From NCBI RefSeq assembly GCF_040675855.1, contig NZ_JBEGIK010000001.1, positions 3,348,001 through 3,412,000 of the forward strand: DNA of 64,000 nt, written 5' to 3'. This document shows positions 20,023 through 28,429 of the stretch, one piece after another. A model generated the notes under the pieces. It saw only the letters and a program-made list of their open reading frames with translations. It had not been told where the DNA came from and searched no databases. How positions within the stretch are numbered: the stretch's first letter is position 1; each line of letters opens with the position of its first letter. This DNA comes from Microbacterium sp. LWH3-1.2. GTDB taxonomy: Bacteria; Actinomycetota; Actinomycetes; Actinomycetales; Microbacteriaceae. A program made the position numbers and the translations under genes.

Positions 20023-20981
20023 GAGTCGTCCCTTCGGCGAAGCAGGAGGAAGATGATGCCGACGGCGACCAGGCATTCGACCACGATGAACACCGAGATC
20101 GCGCTGGCGTATCCGTAGTCGGTGTGCACGAACGCGGTCTTGTACATATAGGTCGTGAGCAGCTCGGATGCCTGACCGGGCCCTCCGTTGGTCAGCAGGT
20201 AGGGGATGTCGAAGCCGCGCAGCGCGAAGGTGGTGGCCATGATCGTCGTGGTGATCCACACCGGGCGGATGTACGGGAAGCGGATCCGCCAGAACACCTG
20301 CCACCACGACGCGCCGTCCAGTCGCGCCGCCTCCTCCAGCTCGCGCGGGACCGCGATCAGCGCCGCGTAGATGATCAGCATGTAGAGGCCGGTGAACCGC
20401 CACCCCTCGGGGATGGACACGGCAGCCAGCACGGTCTGCACGTTCGACAGCCATGCGGTCTGGAGGTTCTCCAGTCCGACCCAGGCCAGCACCTGATTGA
20501 GCAGGCCCACGGGTTCGAGCGAGTAGATCCGCTGGAAGAGGAAGGCGATCGCGACGGTCGAGATGATGGCCGGCAGGAGATACATCGTCTTCACCAGTTC
20601 ACGAGCCCGCGGCAGCGCCGTGAGAAGGCTTGCGACGATGAGCGCGCCGCCCAGCTGCAGGATGAGGCAGATCGCGAGGTAGCCGAGGGCGTTGCCGAAC
20701 GCCGTCCAGAAGACGTCGTCCCGACTGAACATCTTGACGTAGTTGTCGACGCCCACGAAGACCATGTCGGTGATGCCGTCCCAGCGGAACACGCTGAGGA
20801 ACAGCGACTGGATGATCGGAAGCAGCACCGCGACGCCGTAGAGCAGCAGCGGCGGAACGAGGAACACGAGCACGGACAGCGTCGATCGCCTCGGCAGCTT
20901 GGAAACCGAGAGCGGGCGCGAGTGCCTCCGGGACGGCCGCGGCTGCGCCGCGGCCGTCCCGGGCGCGATGGCTTCAGCCAT
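20019..20981 (-). CDS. Sugar ABC permease, MalF type (operon A)
   Basis: This 320-residue membrane protein is the partner permease of a CUT1 importer. A basic N-terminus is followed by six hydrophobic segments, and the EAA loop ELEEAARLDGASWWQVFWRIRFP is clear. It overlaps the lipoprotein gene upstream by 8 nt and the second permease downstream by 4 nt. Context with a GH32 hydrolase suggests transport of a fructose-containing oligosaccharide. Confidence 0.92.
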   Translation of the reverse strand: MAEAIAPGTAAAQPRPSRRHSRPLSVSKLPRRSTLSVLVFLVPPLLLYGVAVLLPIIQSLFLSVFRWDGITDMVFVGVDNYVKMFSRDDVFWTAFGNALGYLAICLILQLGGALIVASLLTALPRARELVKTMYLLPAIISTVAIAFLFQRIYSLEPVGLLNQVLAWVGLENLQTAWLSNVQTVLAAVSIPEGWRFTGLYMLIIYAALIAVPRELEEAARLDGASWWQVFWRIRFPYIRPVWITTTIMATTFALRGFDIPYLLTNGGPGQASELLTTYMYKTAFVHTDYGYASAISVFIVVECLVAVGIIFLLLRRRDDS

Positions 20982-22311
20982 CGGCGTTCTCCGCCAGTGT
21001 CGCGTCCATCGTCTCGATGAACTCGTCCGGCGTGATGTCCCCCTGCACCAGCAGCGTCAGCTCCTGCTGCAGGCGGGTGTTCGTCGCCGGGTCCAGCTGG
21101 GTGTCCCACGGCATCGCGATGCGCGGGCCGACGCTGTCGGCCTGCTCGATCGCACGGGTGTACAACGGCGTCGCGTCGTCGGGGACCGTCGTCGCTGCGG
21201 TCGTGGTCGGAGACAGGGCACCGGTGGCCGCGTACACCTCGGGGTACCGCTCGAGGGCGAAGGCGAGGAAGTCGCGCACCAGCGGGTCGTAGGTCTTGGT
21301 GTTCACCGCCATGCCGATGCCCGAGGGAGTCACGTACTCGTTGTCGTCGGTCACGGCGCCGTCGATGGTCGGAAGGGTGAAGTAGTCGACCGTGTCGCGC
21401 ACGCCCGCGTCCAGCGAGTCTGTCGCCAGGTTGCTCAGCTCCCACGTTCCGATGTTGTACACCGCTGCCTTCCCCGACGTGAACAGCGCCTGCGCGTCGG
21501 CGTACCCCGTCGACGAGAAACCCTCCTGGAAGCAGCCGGCCTGGCCGAGCGAGTAGAGCCACTCGGCGGCGGCGCGACCGGCCGGGTCGGCGAACGAGGC
21601 GTCCCCCGTCTTGAGCTGCTGGACGTACTCCGGTCCGGCGAGGCGGAACGGGTAGTAGGCCATGTACCGCTCGAGCGGCCACTGGTCCTGCCCGTCCAGG
21701 GCGATCGGGGTGACGCCGTTCGCACGGAGCGCTTCGCACATCGCCGGGAAGTCGTCGAGCGTGGCGGGCACCGAGACCCCGGCCTGATCCAGTAGCTCGG
21801 CGTTGTACCAGAAGTACTCGAGCTGGAACTCGAACGGCACCATGTAGAGCGAGCCGTCGTCGAAGCGCTGGTAGTTCAGCGCCGCCTCACGGTAGTCGTC
21901 GGCGAGGCCGAGATCCTCCAGGAGGGCGTCCACGTCCACCATCCGGCCCTGCCCGGCGAGCTTGCGTGCGAACGGCGTGGCGTCGGTGTCGAACAGTTCC
22001 GGCAGCTTGTTGGCAGCCGCGAGGGTCTCGTACTTCTGGATGTATGAGGGCCGATCGGGCGTCGTGATGAGGTTGAGTCCGAAACCGGGGTGGTCTTCGG
22101 CGTACTCGTCGGCGATCTGCTCCATGGCCGTGATGACGCCGCCGTCGGCCGGCCGAGACAGCAGCCACGAGATCTCGCGGGGCACGATCTCGCCGTCCGG
22201 GTCGACGTCGGTGGGGTCGGAGGCGCCCGAGGTTCCCGAGCAGCTGGTGAGGATGAGCGCGGTTGCCGCGGCCGCGGCGATCATCGCCGCCCCGCGTGTG
22301 ATGGTTGTCAT
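20974..22311 (-). CDS. Sugar-binding lipoprotein of ABC importer A
   Basis: This 445-residue protein is an extracellular solute-binding protein of family 1. The signal peptide ends in LTSCS, with Cys24 as the lipidation site. The mature protein has the two-lobed layout with NKLPELFDTDA, EYFWYNAELLDQAG and GIGMAVNTKT, all usual in CUT1 binding proteins. The ATG at 22311 follows AAAGGAG at ideal distance, so the longer upstream frame is rejected. It lies 55 nt downstream of the GH32 gene. Likely ligand: a fructo-oligosaccharide (inference from neighbours). Confidence 0.92.
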   Translation of the reverse strand: MTTITRGAAMIAAAAATALILTSCSGTSGASDPTDVDPDGEIVPREISWLLSRPADGGVITAMEQIADEYAEDHPGFGLNLITTPDRPSYIQKYETLAAANKLPELFDTDATPFARKLAGQGRMVDVDALLEDLGLADDYREAALNYQRFDDGSLYMVPFEFQLEYFWYNAELLDQAGVSVPATLDDFPAMCEALRANGVTPIALDGQDQWPLERYMAYYPFRLAGPEYVQQLKTGDASFADPAGRAAAEWLYSLGQAGCFQEGFSSTGYADAQALFTSGKAAVYNIGTWELSNLATDSLDAGVRDTVDYFTLPTIDGAVTDDNEYVTPSGIGMAVNTKTYDPLVRDFLAFALERYPEVYAATGALSPTTTAATTVPDDATPLYTRAIEQADSVGPRIAMPWDTQLDPATNTRLQQELTLLVQGDITPDEFIETMDATLAENADG

Positions 22312-22366
22312 CGTGGGAATCTCCTTTGATCGGGTACTGCAAGGGATGGTGCGGGTGTCGGCTGTC

Positions 22367-23845
22367 TCAGCGCGTGACTGCGAGCGCGTCCGCGTGGAGG
22401 GGTTCATCCGTTTCCGTCTCGACGCGCGACAACACGGAGAATTCGAGGAGGGTGGCGCTGCCTTCGCCGACGAACGCGCCCAGTCGACCGGTCCGACGGT
22501 CGTAGAGGCGGGTACTCAGCACCGTCGCGTCATCGAGCGTCGCGACGCAGAGGTCGCCGTCGACGATGACGTCCAGGACGTGCTCACCTGCCGGGAGGTG
22601 GCACGGGCGTTCCAGTTCGATCGCGAACGGGACATCGCCTGAGATCTGCCACTGCTCCGTTCCGGTCGCTCGCCGGGGCCAACGATCGAAGACGAGGCGC
22701 CCGCGCGAGGGCTCGAGGCGGAGCGCATACCCCTCGTCACCGTCGACGCCGGCACGCAGCAGCACTCCGCACTCGGTCGTGGCGTCGTCGATGTCGAAGC
22801 GCGCGCGCAGGCGGAATGCGGGCGGGGCATCGACCGCCGTCAACGCGTCGATGTAGCCGTCGGGTGCGGCCAGCACGGTGCCTGTCGGGATGCCTTGCCC
22901 GGGCTCCGAGAAAGTCTCCCTCAACTCCGTGGGGGGATGGAACGCGAGGGTGCCGTCCCGACGCTGCTCGGCTTCCAGCACGGACATCGTCCCCGCCCAT
23001 TGCCAGGCACCGTCGTCGGCGCCGCCTTCGCGGGAGGCGATCCACCCGAAGAAGAACCGGCGGTCGCCGCGGGCCGCGGATTTCGCCGCGTAGTACGCGC
23101 GGCCGTCGATCGTGTCGTGCTCGGGTACCAGCCAAGGCCCGTCCAGGCTGCGCGCCATCCGGTAGCGGGTGGTGAAGGCGTCGCTGAACTCCGAGTACAC
23201 GAGGTACCACCAGTCGCCCCACTGGAACACCTCGGGGCATTCGTGAGCGAGGTACCTTCCCGGGTTCCAGAACGGCTCGGCCGGTTCCCAGGTCGAGAGG
23301 TCGTGGGATGTGCACTGCGCGATGACACCGCGACGACGCGAGGCGCCGGTGGCGTGACGCGCGGTGATCAGCATGCGCCAGAGCCCCGCGTCCTCGTCCC
23401 AGAACACGAACGGGTCCCGCCAGTCGCCCGTCTCGTATCCGGCGGTCGCGCCGAACGTGTCGCCCGGATGCCGCTGCCAGGAGCGCATCGCGTCTGTGCT
23501 GGTCGCGTGCATCACCACTTGCAGGGGCCGCCCGTCATCACCCAGCACGTCGGGATTCTGTCCCGTGTAGAAGACGTGGTGCGTCCCGTCTTCGACGAGC
23601 ACGATGCTTCCGGTGTAGACGTTGAAGTCGGAGGCCTCGTGCCCACCCGACGCCAGGGCCATTCCCTCATCGTGGTAGTTGGTCAGGTCGTCGGTCACCA
23701 CCCGATGCCACGGCATGCCCTCTTTCGGCGTGCGCCGCGACTCGTACAGGTAGAAGAGGTGGAACACACCTTCTTCCTGCCAGGGGATGACATCCCCGAC
23801 CCACGCGCCTTCCGGCTGATAGAACCCTCGCTGGCTCATCGTCAC
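22367..23845 (-). CDS. GH32 fructan hydrolase, cytoplasmic
   Basis: This protein of about 490 residues is a glycoside hydrolase family 32 enzyme (beta-fructofuranosidase, inulinase or levanase type). The catalytic triad is visible: nucleophile Asp18 in GAWVGD (a variant of the WMNDPNG box), transition-state stabiliser in WRDPFVF (Asp144) and acid/base Glu202 in HECPEVF. The five-bladed propeller is followed by a C-terminal beta-sandwich. There is no signal peptide, so it acts on imported sugar. The start may be GTG 23845 or ATG 23839; both have weak ribosome-binding sites. It is the first gene of operon A, with GGTTAATC repeats immediately upstream. Confidence 0.88.
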   Translation of the reverse strand: MTMSQRGFYQPEGAWVGDVIPWQEEGVFHLFYLYESRRTPKEGMPWHRVVTDDLTNYHDEGMALASGGHEASDFNVYTGSIVLVEDGTHHVFYTGQNPDVLGDDGRPLQVVMHATSTDAMRSWQRHPGDTFGATAGYETGDWRDPFVFWDEDAGLWRMLITARHATGASRRRGVIAQCTSHDLSTWEPAEPFWNPGRYLAHECPEVFQWGDWWYLVYSEFSDAFTTRYRMARSLDGPWLVPEHDTIDGRAYYAAKSAARGDRRFFFGWIASREGGADDGAWQWAGTMSVLEAEQRRDGTLAFHPPTELRETFSEPGQGIPTGTVLAAPDGYIDALTAVDAPPAFRLRARFDIDDATTECGVLLRAGVDGDEGYALRLEPSRGRLVFDRWPRRATGTEQWQISGDVPFAIELERPCHLPAGEHVLDVIVDGDLCVATLDDATVLSTRLYDRRTGRLGAFVGEGSATLLEFSVLSRVETETDEPLHADALAVTR

Positions 23846-23852
23846 CCACTTT

Positions 23853-23910
23853 GGTTAATCGGTTACGCAGAGCATATCCGGCGCTGTGATCGATGGTCAA
23901 GCGGTTAATC
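23853..23910. promoter_or_regulatory. Candidate LacI operators of operon A
   Basis: The octamer GGTTAATC occurs twice, 50 bp apart, at 23853-23860 and 23903-23910, just upstream of the GH32 start. The first continues as GGTTAATCGGTTAC, which has the imperfect dyad typical of LacI-family sites. They most likely bind the regulator encoded at the end of the operon. Confidence 0.5.
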
Positions 23911-23940
23911 AAGAAATGTGGCCGCGTCCGCCCGAACGCA

Positions 23941-23977
23941 ATGAGCGCCCCCGCTCGACGGTCGCGGGGGCGCTCAT
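23941..23977 (-). terminator. Terminator hairpin of the fructose operon
   Basis: A perfect 14-bp GC-rich stem (23941-23954 against 23964-23977, 9-nt loop) lies 40 nt past the PfkB stop. No T-run follows, as is common in actinobacterial terminators. Confidence 0.7.
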
Positions 23978-24016
23978 CCGATCACCGGGCGCTCACTCGA
24001 AGGCCCGGCACGGGGA

Positions 24017-24922
24017 TCAGGAAGCCACAGAGAGCTCTCCGGCCCAAGGGAGGTCGGCGCCCGGCCGGCTGACGGTGATCGCGGCGGCGTCCACGGCTCG
24101 CACCGCCAGTTCCCGCAGTGCCTGCTCCGTAAGATCACCGTCGTGCAGCGCCGGGTAGTCGGCGACGAGCGATGCCATGAAGGTATCGCCGGCACCGATC
24201 GTGTCCGCGACGATGACGCGGCGACCAGGCACCTCCACGATCCGTCCCTCCGCGGCGAGGACAGCACCCCGTGCCCCGCGCGTGATGGCGACGAGCCGCG
24301 GGCCGAGGCCTCCGATCGTCGTCAGTACGCCGGCTTCATCGAGTCCCGGGTACAGGAAGCCGGCGTCTTCGTCCGAGAGCTTCAGCACAGTGGATCGTCG
24401 TGCGAACTCCTCGAACCTCACTCGCGCTCGATCGAGATCGCCGACGAGAGCCGGGCGGATGTTCGGATCGAACGTGATGATCTCGGGGGCGAGCCGGTCG
24501 ATCTGCTCCAGGACGACCTCGTCGCCGGGTGGGAGGAAAGCGGCGACGGATCCCGCGTGAATGGTGCGCGGTCTCACCGGGAGGCTCTCTCGCGACGCGG
24601 TCCAGTCGATGCTGAACTCGTAGCGCGCCGAGCCGTCGTCGAGGATGTGGGCGTGCGCCGTGGACGTCGGGCCTGCGCCGAACGACTCTGCCAGCACCCA
24701 CACGCCGGACCGCTCGAGGTGGTGGGTGATCGCGCTCCCCCGCGCGTCGGGTCCCAACCGGGTGAGCAGTGCCACCGCGATGCCCTGACGGCCGAGGCCG
24801 AGCGCCACATTCGCCGGACCGCCGCCCGGCATCTCGACCACCTCTGTTCCGGTGGTCGTGATGTCGACCAGGGCCTCACCGATCACCAGCACGTCGATGT
24901 CGATGGTCGTCGCGTCGATCAC
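24017..24922 (-). CDS. PfkB-family sugar kinase, probable fructokinase
   Basis: This 301-residue cytoplasmic kinase has both PfkB signatures: PGGGPANVALGLGRQG near residue 33 and ADTIGAGDTFMASL near residue 240, where the aspartate of GAGD is the catalytic base. It would phosphorylate fructose delivered by the neighbouring ABC importer. The GTG start at 24922 overlaps the stop of the ABM-fold gene by 4 nt, which fixes the start. It is the last gene of operon B, followed by a strong hairpin. Confidence 0.9.
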   Translation of the reverse strand: MIDATTIDIDVLVIGEALVDITTTGTEVVEMPGGGPANVALGLGRQGIAVALLTRLGPDARGSAITHHLERSGVWVLAESFGAGPTSTAHAHILDDGSARYEFSIDWTASRESLPVRPRTIHAGSVAAFLPPGDEVVLEQIDRLAPEIITFDPNIRPALVGDLDRARVRFEEFARRSTVLKLSDEDAGFLYPGLDEAGVLTTIGGLGPRLVAITRGARGAVLAAEGRIVEVPGRRVIVADTIGAGDTFMASLVADYPALHDGDLTEQALRELAVRAVDAAAITVSRPGADLPWAGELSVAS

Positions 24923-25224
24923 AGCCGTGCCTCGATCGGGCGAAGGAAGCTGAGTTCGCTCGCGCCCCCGACGATGAGAGGGCCGAGCACGTCGTTGAAT
25001 GCCGCACCCTTGTCGGCCCCGATGTGGGCATCGAACGCCGCCTGACCGCGGTACACCTCGAAGACGACGAAGCGGTCCTCCCCCTCAGCGCGCGTGTAGA
25101 CGTCGAACACGACGTTTCCCGGCTCCTGGCGGACAGCCTCCGCGTATCCGCGGATCAGTCCCTCGACCTCGGTGCGGGCGCCCGGTCGTGCCGTGAACTC
25201 GGCGTAGAGCACGATCGGCTCCAT
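24919..25224 (-). CDS. ABM-fold (putative quinol monooxygenase-like) small protein
   Basis: This 101-residue protein has the dimeric alpha/beta-barrel ferredoxin-like fold of the antibiotic-biosynthesis-monooxygenase family, shown by VLYAEFTARPGARTEVEGLIRGY, NVVFDVYTRAEGEDRFVVFEVYRGQAAFDAH and the C-terminal hydrophobic strand. Members include LsrG, quinol monooxygenases and sugar mutarotase-like proteins. In a fructose-uptake operon a sugar-isomer or detoxification role is more likely than oxygenation, but this is inference. Its stop overlaps the kinase start. Confidence 0.8.
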   Translation of the reverse strand: MEPIVLYAEFTARPGARTEVEGLIRGYAEAVRQEPGNVVFDVYTRAEGEDRFVVFEVYRGQAAFDAHIGADKGAAFNDVLGPLIVGGASELSFLRPIEARL

Positions 25225-25286
25225 GTCGTCTGTCCCTTCTGCTCTGCTCGGCCGGGGGCCGGGATGCTCCCCGACCGAGCGAGGTC

Positions 25287-26087
25287 TCAGGCCTGTGCGG
25301 CTCCGGTCATGATGGCGACGGCATCCGTCATCGAATGCGACTGCGGGGTGATCGTCGCAGCACGCTTGCCGAGTCGCTGCACGTGGATCCGGTCGGCGAC
25401 CTGGAAGACGTGCGGCATGTTGTGCGAGATCAGAATGACCGGCACGTTGTGCTCGCGCAGTCGCTCGATCAGCTCCAGCACCTGGTTGGACTCGCGTACG
25501 CCGAGCGCCGCGGTCGGCTCGTCGAGGATGACGACCTTCGAGCCGAACGCCGCGGCGCGTGCGACCGCCACGGCTTGGCGCTGCCCTCCCGACAGGTTCT
25601 CGACCGCGACCGTCACGTCCTGAAGGGTCGAGATCCCGAGCTTCTGCACCTGCTCGCGTGCTTCCTTGCGCATGCCGGACTTGTCGAGCGCACGGAAGAC
25701 CGTTCCGGCCAGTCCTGGCTTGCGCCGCTCCCGCCCGAGGAAGAGATTCGCGGCCACGTCGAGCGCTGGTGAGACCGCGAGATTCTGATAGACGGTCTCG
25801 ATGCCCGCGGCACGAGCGTCCTGCGGGCGCTTGAAGTGCACCAGCTCGCCGTCGAGACGCAGCTCGCCCTCGTCGGGGACGTAGGCGCCGGTCAGGCACT
25901 TGATGAGCGTCGACTTTCCGGCGCCGTTGTCGCCGATGACAGCGAGGACCTCGCCGGGGAACAGCTGCAGACTCACGCCGTCGAGTCCGACGACCCGGCC
26001 GAAGGTCTTGACGAGTCGCTTCGCCTCGAGCACCGGCACGCCCTGGGGCGTCGGGGTGGGCTCCACGGCATCTTCGATGAGGCTCAC
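25287..26087 (-). CDS. frcA: Fructose ABC transporter ATP-binding protein, FrcA-like
   Basis: This 266-residue protein is a single-domain ATPase of the CUT2 class. Walker A is GDNGAGKST, the Q-loop region is IETVYQNLAVSPALDVAANLFLGRE, the signature is LSGGQRQAVAVARA, Walker B is VVILDEPTAAL and the switch histidine is in LISHNMPHVF. Unlike RbsA or XylG it has only one ATPase unit, as in rhizobial FrcA, which it resembles closely over the Q-loop and SHNMPHVF regions. The GTG at 26087 overlaps the permease stop by 4 nt, so the longer open frame upstream is rejected. Confidence 0.93.
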   Translation of the reverse strand: MSLIEDAVEPTPTPQGVPVLEAKRLVKTFGRVVGLDGVSLQLFPGEVLAVIGDNGAGKSTLIKCLTGAYVPDEGELRLDGELVHFKRPQDARAAGIETVYQNLAVSPALDVAANLFLGRERRKPGLAGTVFRALDKSGMRKEAREQVQKLGISTLQDVTVAVENLSGGQRQAVAVARAAAFGSKVVILDEPTAALGVRESNQVLELIERLREHNVPVILISHNMPHVFQVADRIHVQRLGKRAATITPQSHSMTDAVAIMTGAAQA

Positions 26088-27118
26088 TTGCGTACCTTTC
26101 TGATCCACTGATCCACCGCGACGGCCACGATGACGAGGATGCCGATCGCGAGGGTCTGATAAAGGCCGTCGACACCGGCGAGGAAGAGGCCGTTGCGGAA
26201 GACGCCGACGATGATCGCACCGAGCAGGGTGCCCCAGATGACGCCGCGGCCGCCGAACAAGGACGTCCCGCCGATCACGACGGCGGTGATCGAGTCGAGG
26301 TTGAGGTCCGCCCCCGCGTTGGGGCTCGCAGCGCCCGAGCGGCCGATCTGGATCCACGCCGCGACGGCGAGGACGGCGCCTGCGGCGATGTAGACGCCCA
26401 TCAGCACGCGGCTCGTCGAGATGCCGGCGAGGCGCGCGGCCTCAGCATCGTCACCGACGGCGTAGACGTGACGGCCCCACGCCGTGCGTCCCAGCACGTA
26501 GGCGACGAGGACGTAGAGGGCGAGCATGATGAGCACGCCGACGGTCAGCCGGACATCGCCGATCGGGAGGGGAGTCGCCGTCCACGTGAGCAGTGCGGGC
26601 ATCTCCGCCTTGCGGACGGTCTGTCCGCCGCTGTACAGGAGGGTCAGGGCGATGAACACATTCAGGGTGCCGAGCGTCGCGATGAAGGGTGGGAGCTTCA
26701 CCCGGGTGACGAGGAAACCGTTCAGCGCACCGGTGGCGAGAGCCGCCACCAGCCCGGCGAACAAGGCCAGGGGCGCGGGGAACCCGTTGTGGAACGCGGT
26801 CTGAGCCATCACCATCGAGGCGAGGATCATGGCGGCGCCGACCGAGAGGTCGATTCCCGCGGTGAGGATGATGAGGGTCTGCGCGATGGCCACCGTGCCG
26901 ACGACGGAGACCTGATCGAGCACGAGCGAGAGGTTCGCCGGCGCGAAGAACCGCGGGTTGAGGCTGCCGAAGACGATGATGGCGAGCACGAGCACGATCG
27001 CCGGGCTGATTGCCGGGTACTTGTGCAGCACGCCGCGGATGCGGTCGAGCGGGGTACGCCGGTCGAGGAATTCGGCTGCGAGGTCGAGGGTGGAGGTGGG
27101 TGGAGCTGGCTGAGTCAC
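26084..27118 (-). CDS. frcC: Fructose ABC transporter permease, FrcC/RbsC-like
   Basis: This 344-residue permease of the CUT2 class has 8-10 hydrophobic segments and the family motifs LTAGIDLSVGAAMILASMV, GRHVYAVGDDAEAARLAGI and VVIGGTSLFGGRG. I chose GTG 27118 because GGAAG lies 7 nt upstream and a 13-bp hairpin fills the gap before it. An in-frame ATG at 27187 would give 367 residues but has no ribosome-binding site and would put the hairpin inside the gene. Downstream it overlaps frcA. Confidence 0.9.
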   Translation of the reverse strand: MTQPAPPTSTLDLAAEFLDRRTPLDRIRGVLHKYPAISPAIVLVLAIIVFGSLNPRFFAPANLSLVLDQVSVVGTVAIAQTLIILTAGIDLSVGAAMILASMVMAQTAFHNGFPAPLALFAGLVAALATGALNGFLVTRVKLPPFIATLGTLNVFIALTLLYSGGQTVRKAEMPALLTWTATPLPIGDVRLTVGVLIMLALYVLVAYVLGRTAWGRHVYAVGDDAEAARLAGISTSRVLMGVYIAAGAVLAVAAWIQIGRSGAASPNAGADLNLDSITAVVIGGTSLFGGRGVIWGTLLGAIIVGVFRNGLFLAGVDGLYQTLAIGILVIVAVAVDQWIRKVRK

Positions 27119-27142
27119 AGTGTCACTTCCGTGGGGTGGGAA

Positions 27143-27182
27143 GGATGCTGCGACCGCCGCAGGCGTGACGGTCGCAGCATCC
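27143..27182 (-). promoter_or_regulatory. Intra-operon hairpin between frcB and frcC
   Basis: A perfect 13-bp stem (27143-27155 against 27170-27182, 14-nt loop) lies directly after the frcB stop. Such hairpins typically stabilise the binding-protein message and reduce downstream transcription, giving excess binding protein over permease. Confidence 0.65.
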
Positions 27183-27195
27183 GTCATGGATCGGA

Positions 27196-28308
27196 TTACT
27201 TCGTGCCCCAGCAGATCTCTGCGGCCTCGGTGGTGTCGATCGACTCGACGCCCTCGGCGGGCTGGTCGGTGACGAGCGCCACGCCGGTGTTGAAGAAGTC
27301 GAGACCGTCGCTGGTCTCCGGGGCTTCTCCGGACTCGACGAGCTTGACGATCGCCTCGACGCCGAGCTCGGCCATCTTCACCGGGTACTGCTGGCTCGTC
27401 GCGTCGATGATGCCGTCGGCGACCTGGCCGACGCCGGCGCATCCGCCGTCGACCGAGACGATGAGCACGTCGTCCTTGCTCTTGCCGGCCGCCTCGAGCG
27501 CCTGGTACGCACCGTAGGCGGCGGGCTCGTTGATCGTGTACACGACGTTGATGTCGGGGTTCTTCGCGAGGAGGTTCTCCATCGCCGTGCGACCGCCGTC
27601 CTCGGCGCCCTGCGACGCCTCGTTGCCGACGATCGTGTAGTCGCCGCCCTCGCCGCCGGTGTACGTACCCGTCGGCTCCTCGTCGCCGTTCACCTCGTCG
27701 TCATTCAGCTCGATGCCCATGCCGTCCAGGAAGCCCTGGTCGCGGTTGTAGTCCACGGTCACGGCCTTGTCGTCGAACAGGTCGATGAGGCCGATCACCG
27801 CCTCCCCGCCGGCGAGCGTGGCTGCCGTCCACTGACCGATGTACTGGCCCGCGAGGAAGTTGTCGGTCGCGAACGTGATGTCCACCGCGTCCGCGGGGTC
27901 GGGCACGGTGTCCAGCGCGATCACGAACAGGCCCGCGTCGCGGGCCTTCTCGACCGCGTCCAGGACAGCGGGACCGTTGGGGGTGATCAGGATGCCGGCG
28001 TCGCCCTTCGAGATGGCGGCCTCGATCGCCTGGATCTGGGTGTCTTCGTCACCGTCCTCCTTGCCCGCGGCAAGGGTGAGGTTGACGCCGTTCTCCTCCG
28101 CAGCGGCCTTCGCGCCGTCCTGCATCGCGATGAAGAACGGGTTCGAGTTCGTCTTGACGATCAGAGAGACGCCGATCTCATCGGAGCCGCCCTCGGTCGG
28201 AGTTGCGCCGCTCGTGCCGGCACAGCCGGTGAGCGTCAGCGCAGCGGCGGCTGACATGGCGAACGCTGCGAACAGAGCGGTGCGTCCCTTGTGCATGTGG
28301 TTCTTCAT
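27196..28308 (-). CDS. frcB: Fructose-binding lipoprotein, FrcB/RbsB-like
   Basis: This 370-residue protein is the substrate-binding component of the CUT2 importer. The signal peptide ends in LTLTGCA (Cys29 lipidated). The mature protein has the pentose/hexose-binding fold: GVSLIVKTNSNPFFIAMQDGAK, GDAGILITPNGPAVLD, DTVPDP and VSVDGGCAGVGQVADG. Members bind ribose, galactose or fructose; fructose is favoured by the FrcA-like ATPase and the adjacent kinase. GAGAGGAA precedes the ATG at 28308. Upstream lie a good promoter and an operator for the divergent LacI protein. Confidence 0.92.
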   Translation of the reverse strand: MKNHMHKGRTALFAAFAMSAAAALTLTGCAGTSGATPTEGGSDEIGVSLIVKTNSNPFFIAMQDGAKAAAEENGVNLTLAAGKEDGDEDTQIQAIEAAISKGDAGILITPNGPAVLDAVEKARDAGLFVIALDTVPDPADAVDITFATDNFLAGQYIGQWTAATLAGGEAVIGLIDLFDDKAVTVDYNRDQGFLDGMGIELNDDEVNGDEEPTGTYTGGEGGDYTIVGNEASQGAEDGGRTAMENLLAKNPDINVVYTINEPAAYGAYQALEAAGKSKDDVLIVSVDGGCAGVGQVADGIIDATSQQYPVKMAELGVEAIVKLVESGEAPETSDGLDFFNTGVALVTDQPAEGVESIDTTEAAEICWGTK

Positions 28309-28336
28309 TGAGTTCCTCTCGGCCGACGTTGCCAGG

Positions 28337-28386
28337 CTGACAACGATGTCAGAAGCGTTTGTATCGCAGCGCTCGGCTAGGGTCAA
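28337..28386 (-). promoter_or_regulatory. frcB promoter with LacI-type operator
   Basis: On the minus strand, -35 TTGACC (28386-28381) and -10 TACAAA (28363-28358) are separated by 17 bp. Immediately downstream lies CTGACAACGATGTCAG (28352-28337), one of three copies of TGACAnCGATGTCA in this locus, positioned to block transcription start. Confidence 0.75.
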
Positions 28387-28415
28387 CTCCAAACTCCAAT
28401 TTTGTGATGGGACTG

Positions 28416-28429
28416 TGACACCGATGTCA
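28416..28429. promoter_or_regulatory. LacI operator over the regulator's own start codon
   Basis: TGACACCGATGTCA overlaps the ATG at 28424 of the regulator gene. It matches the operators at 28337-28352 and 29578-29595, suggesting autorepression. Confidence 0.7.
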
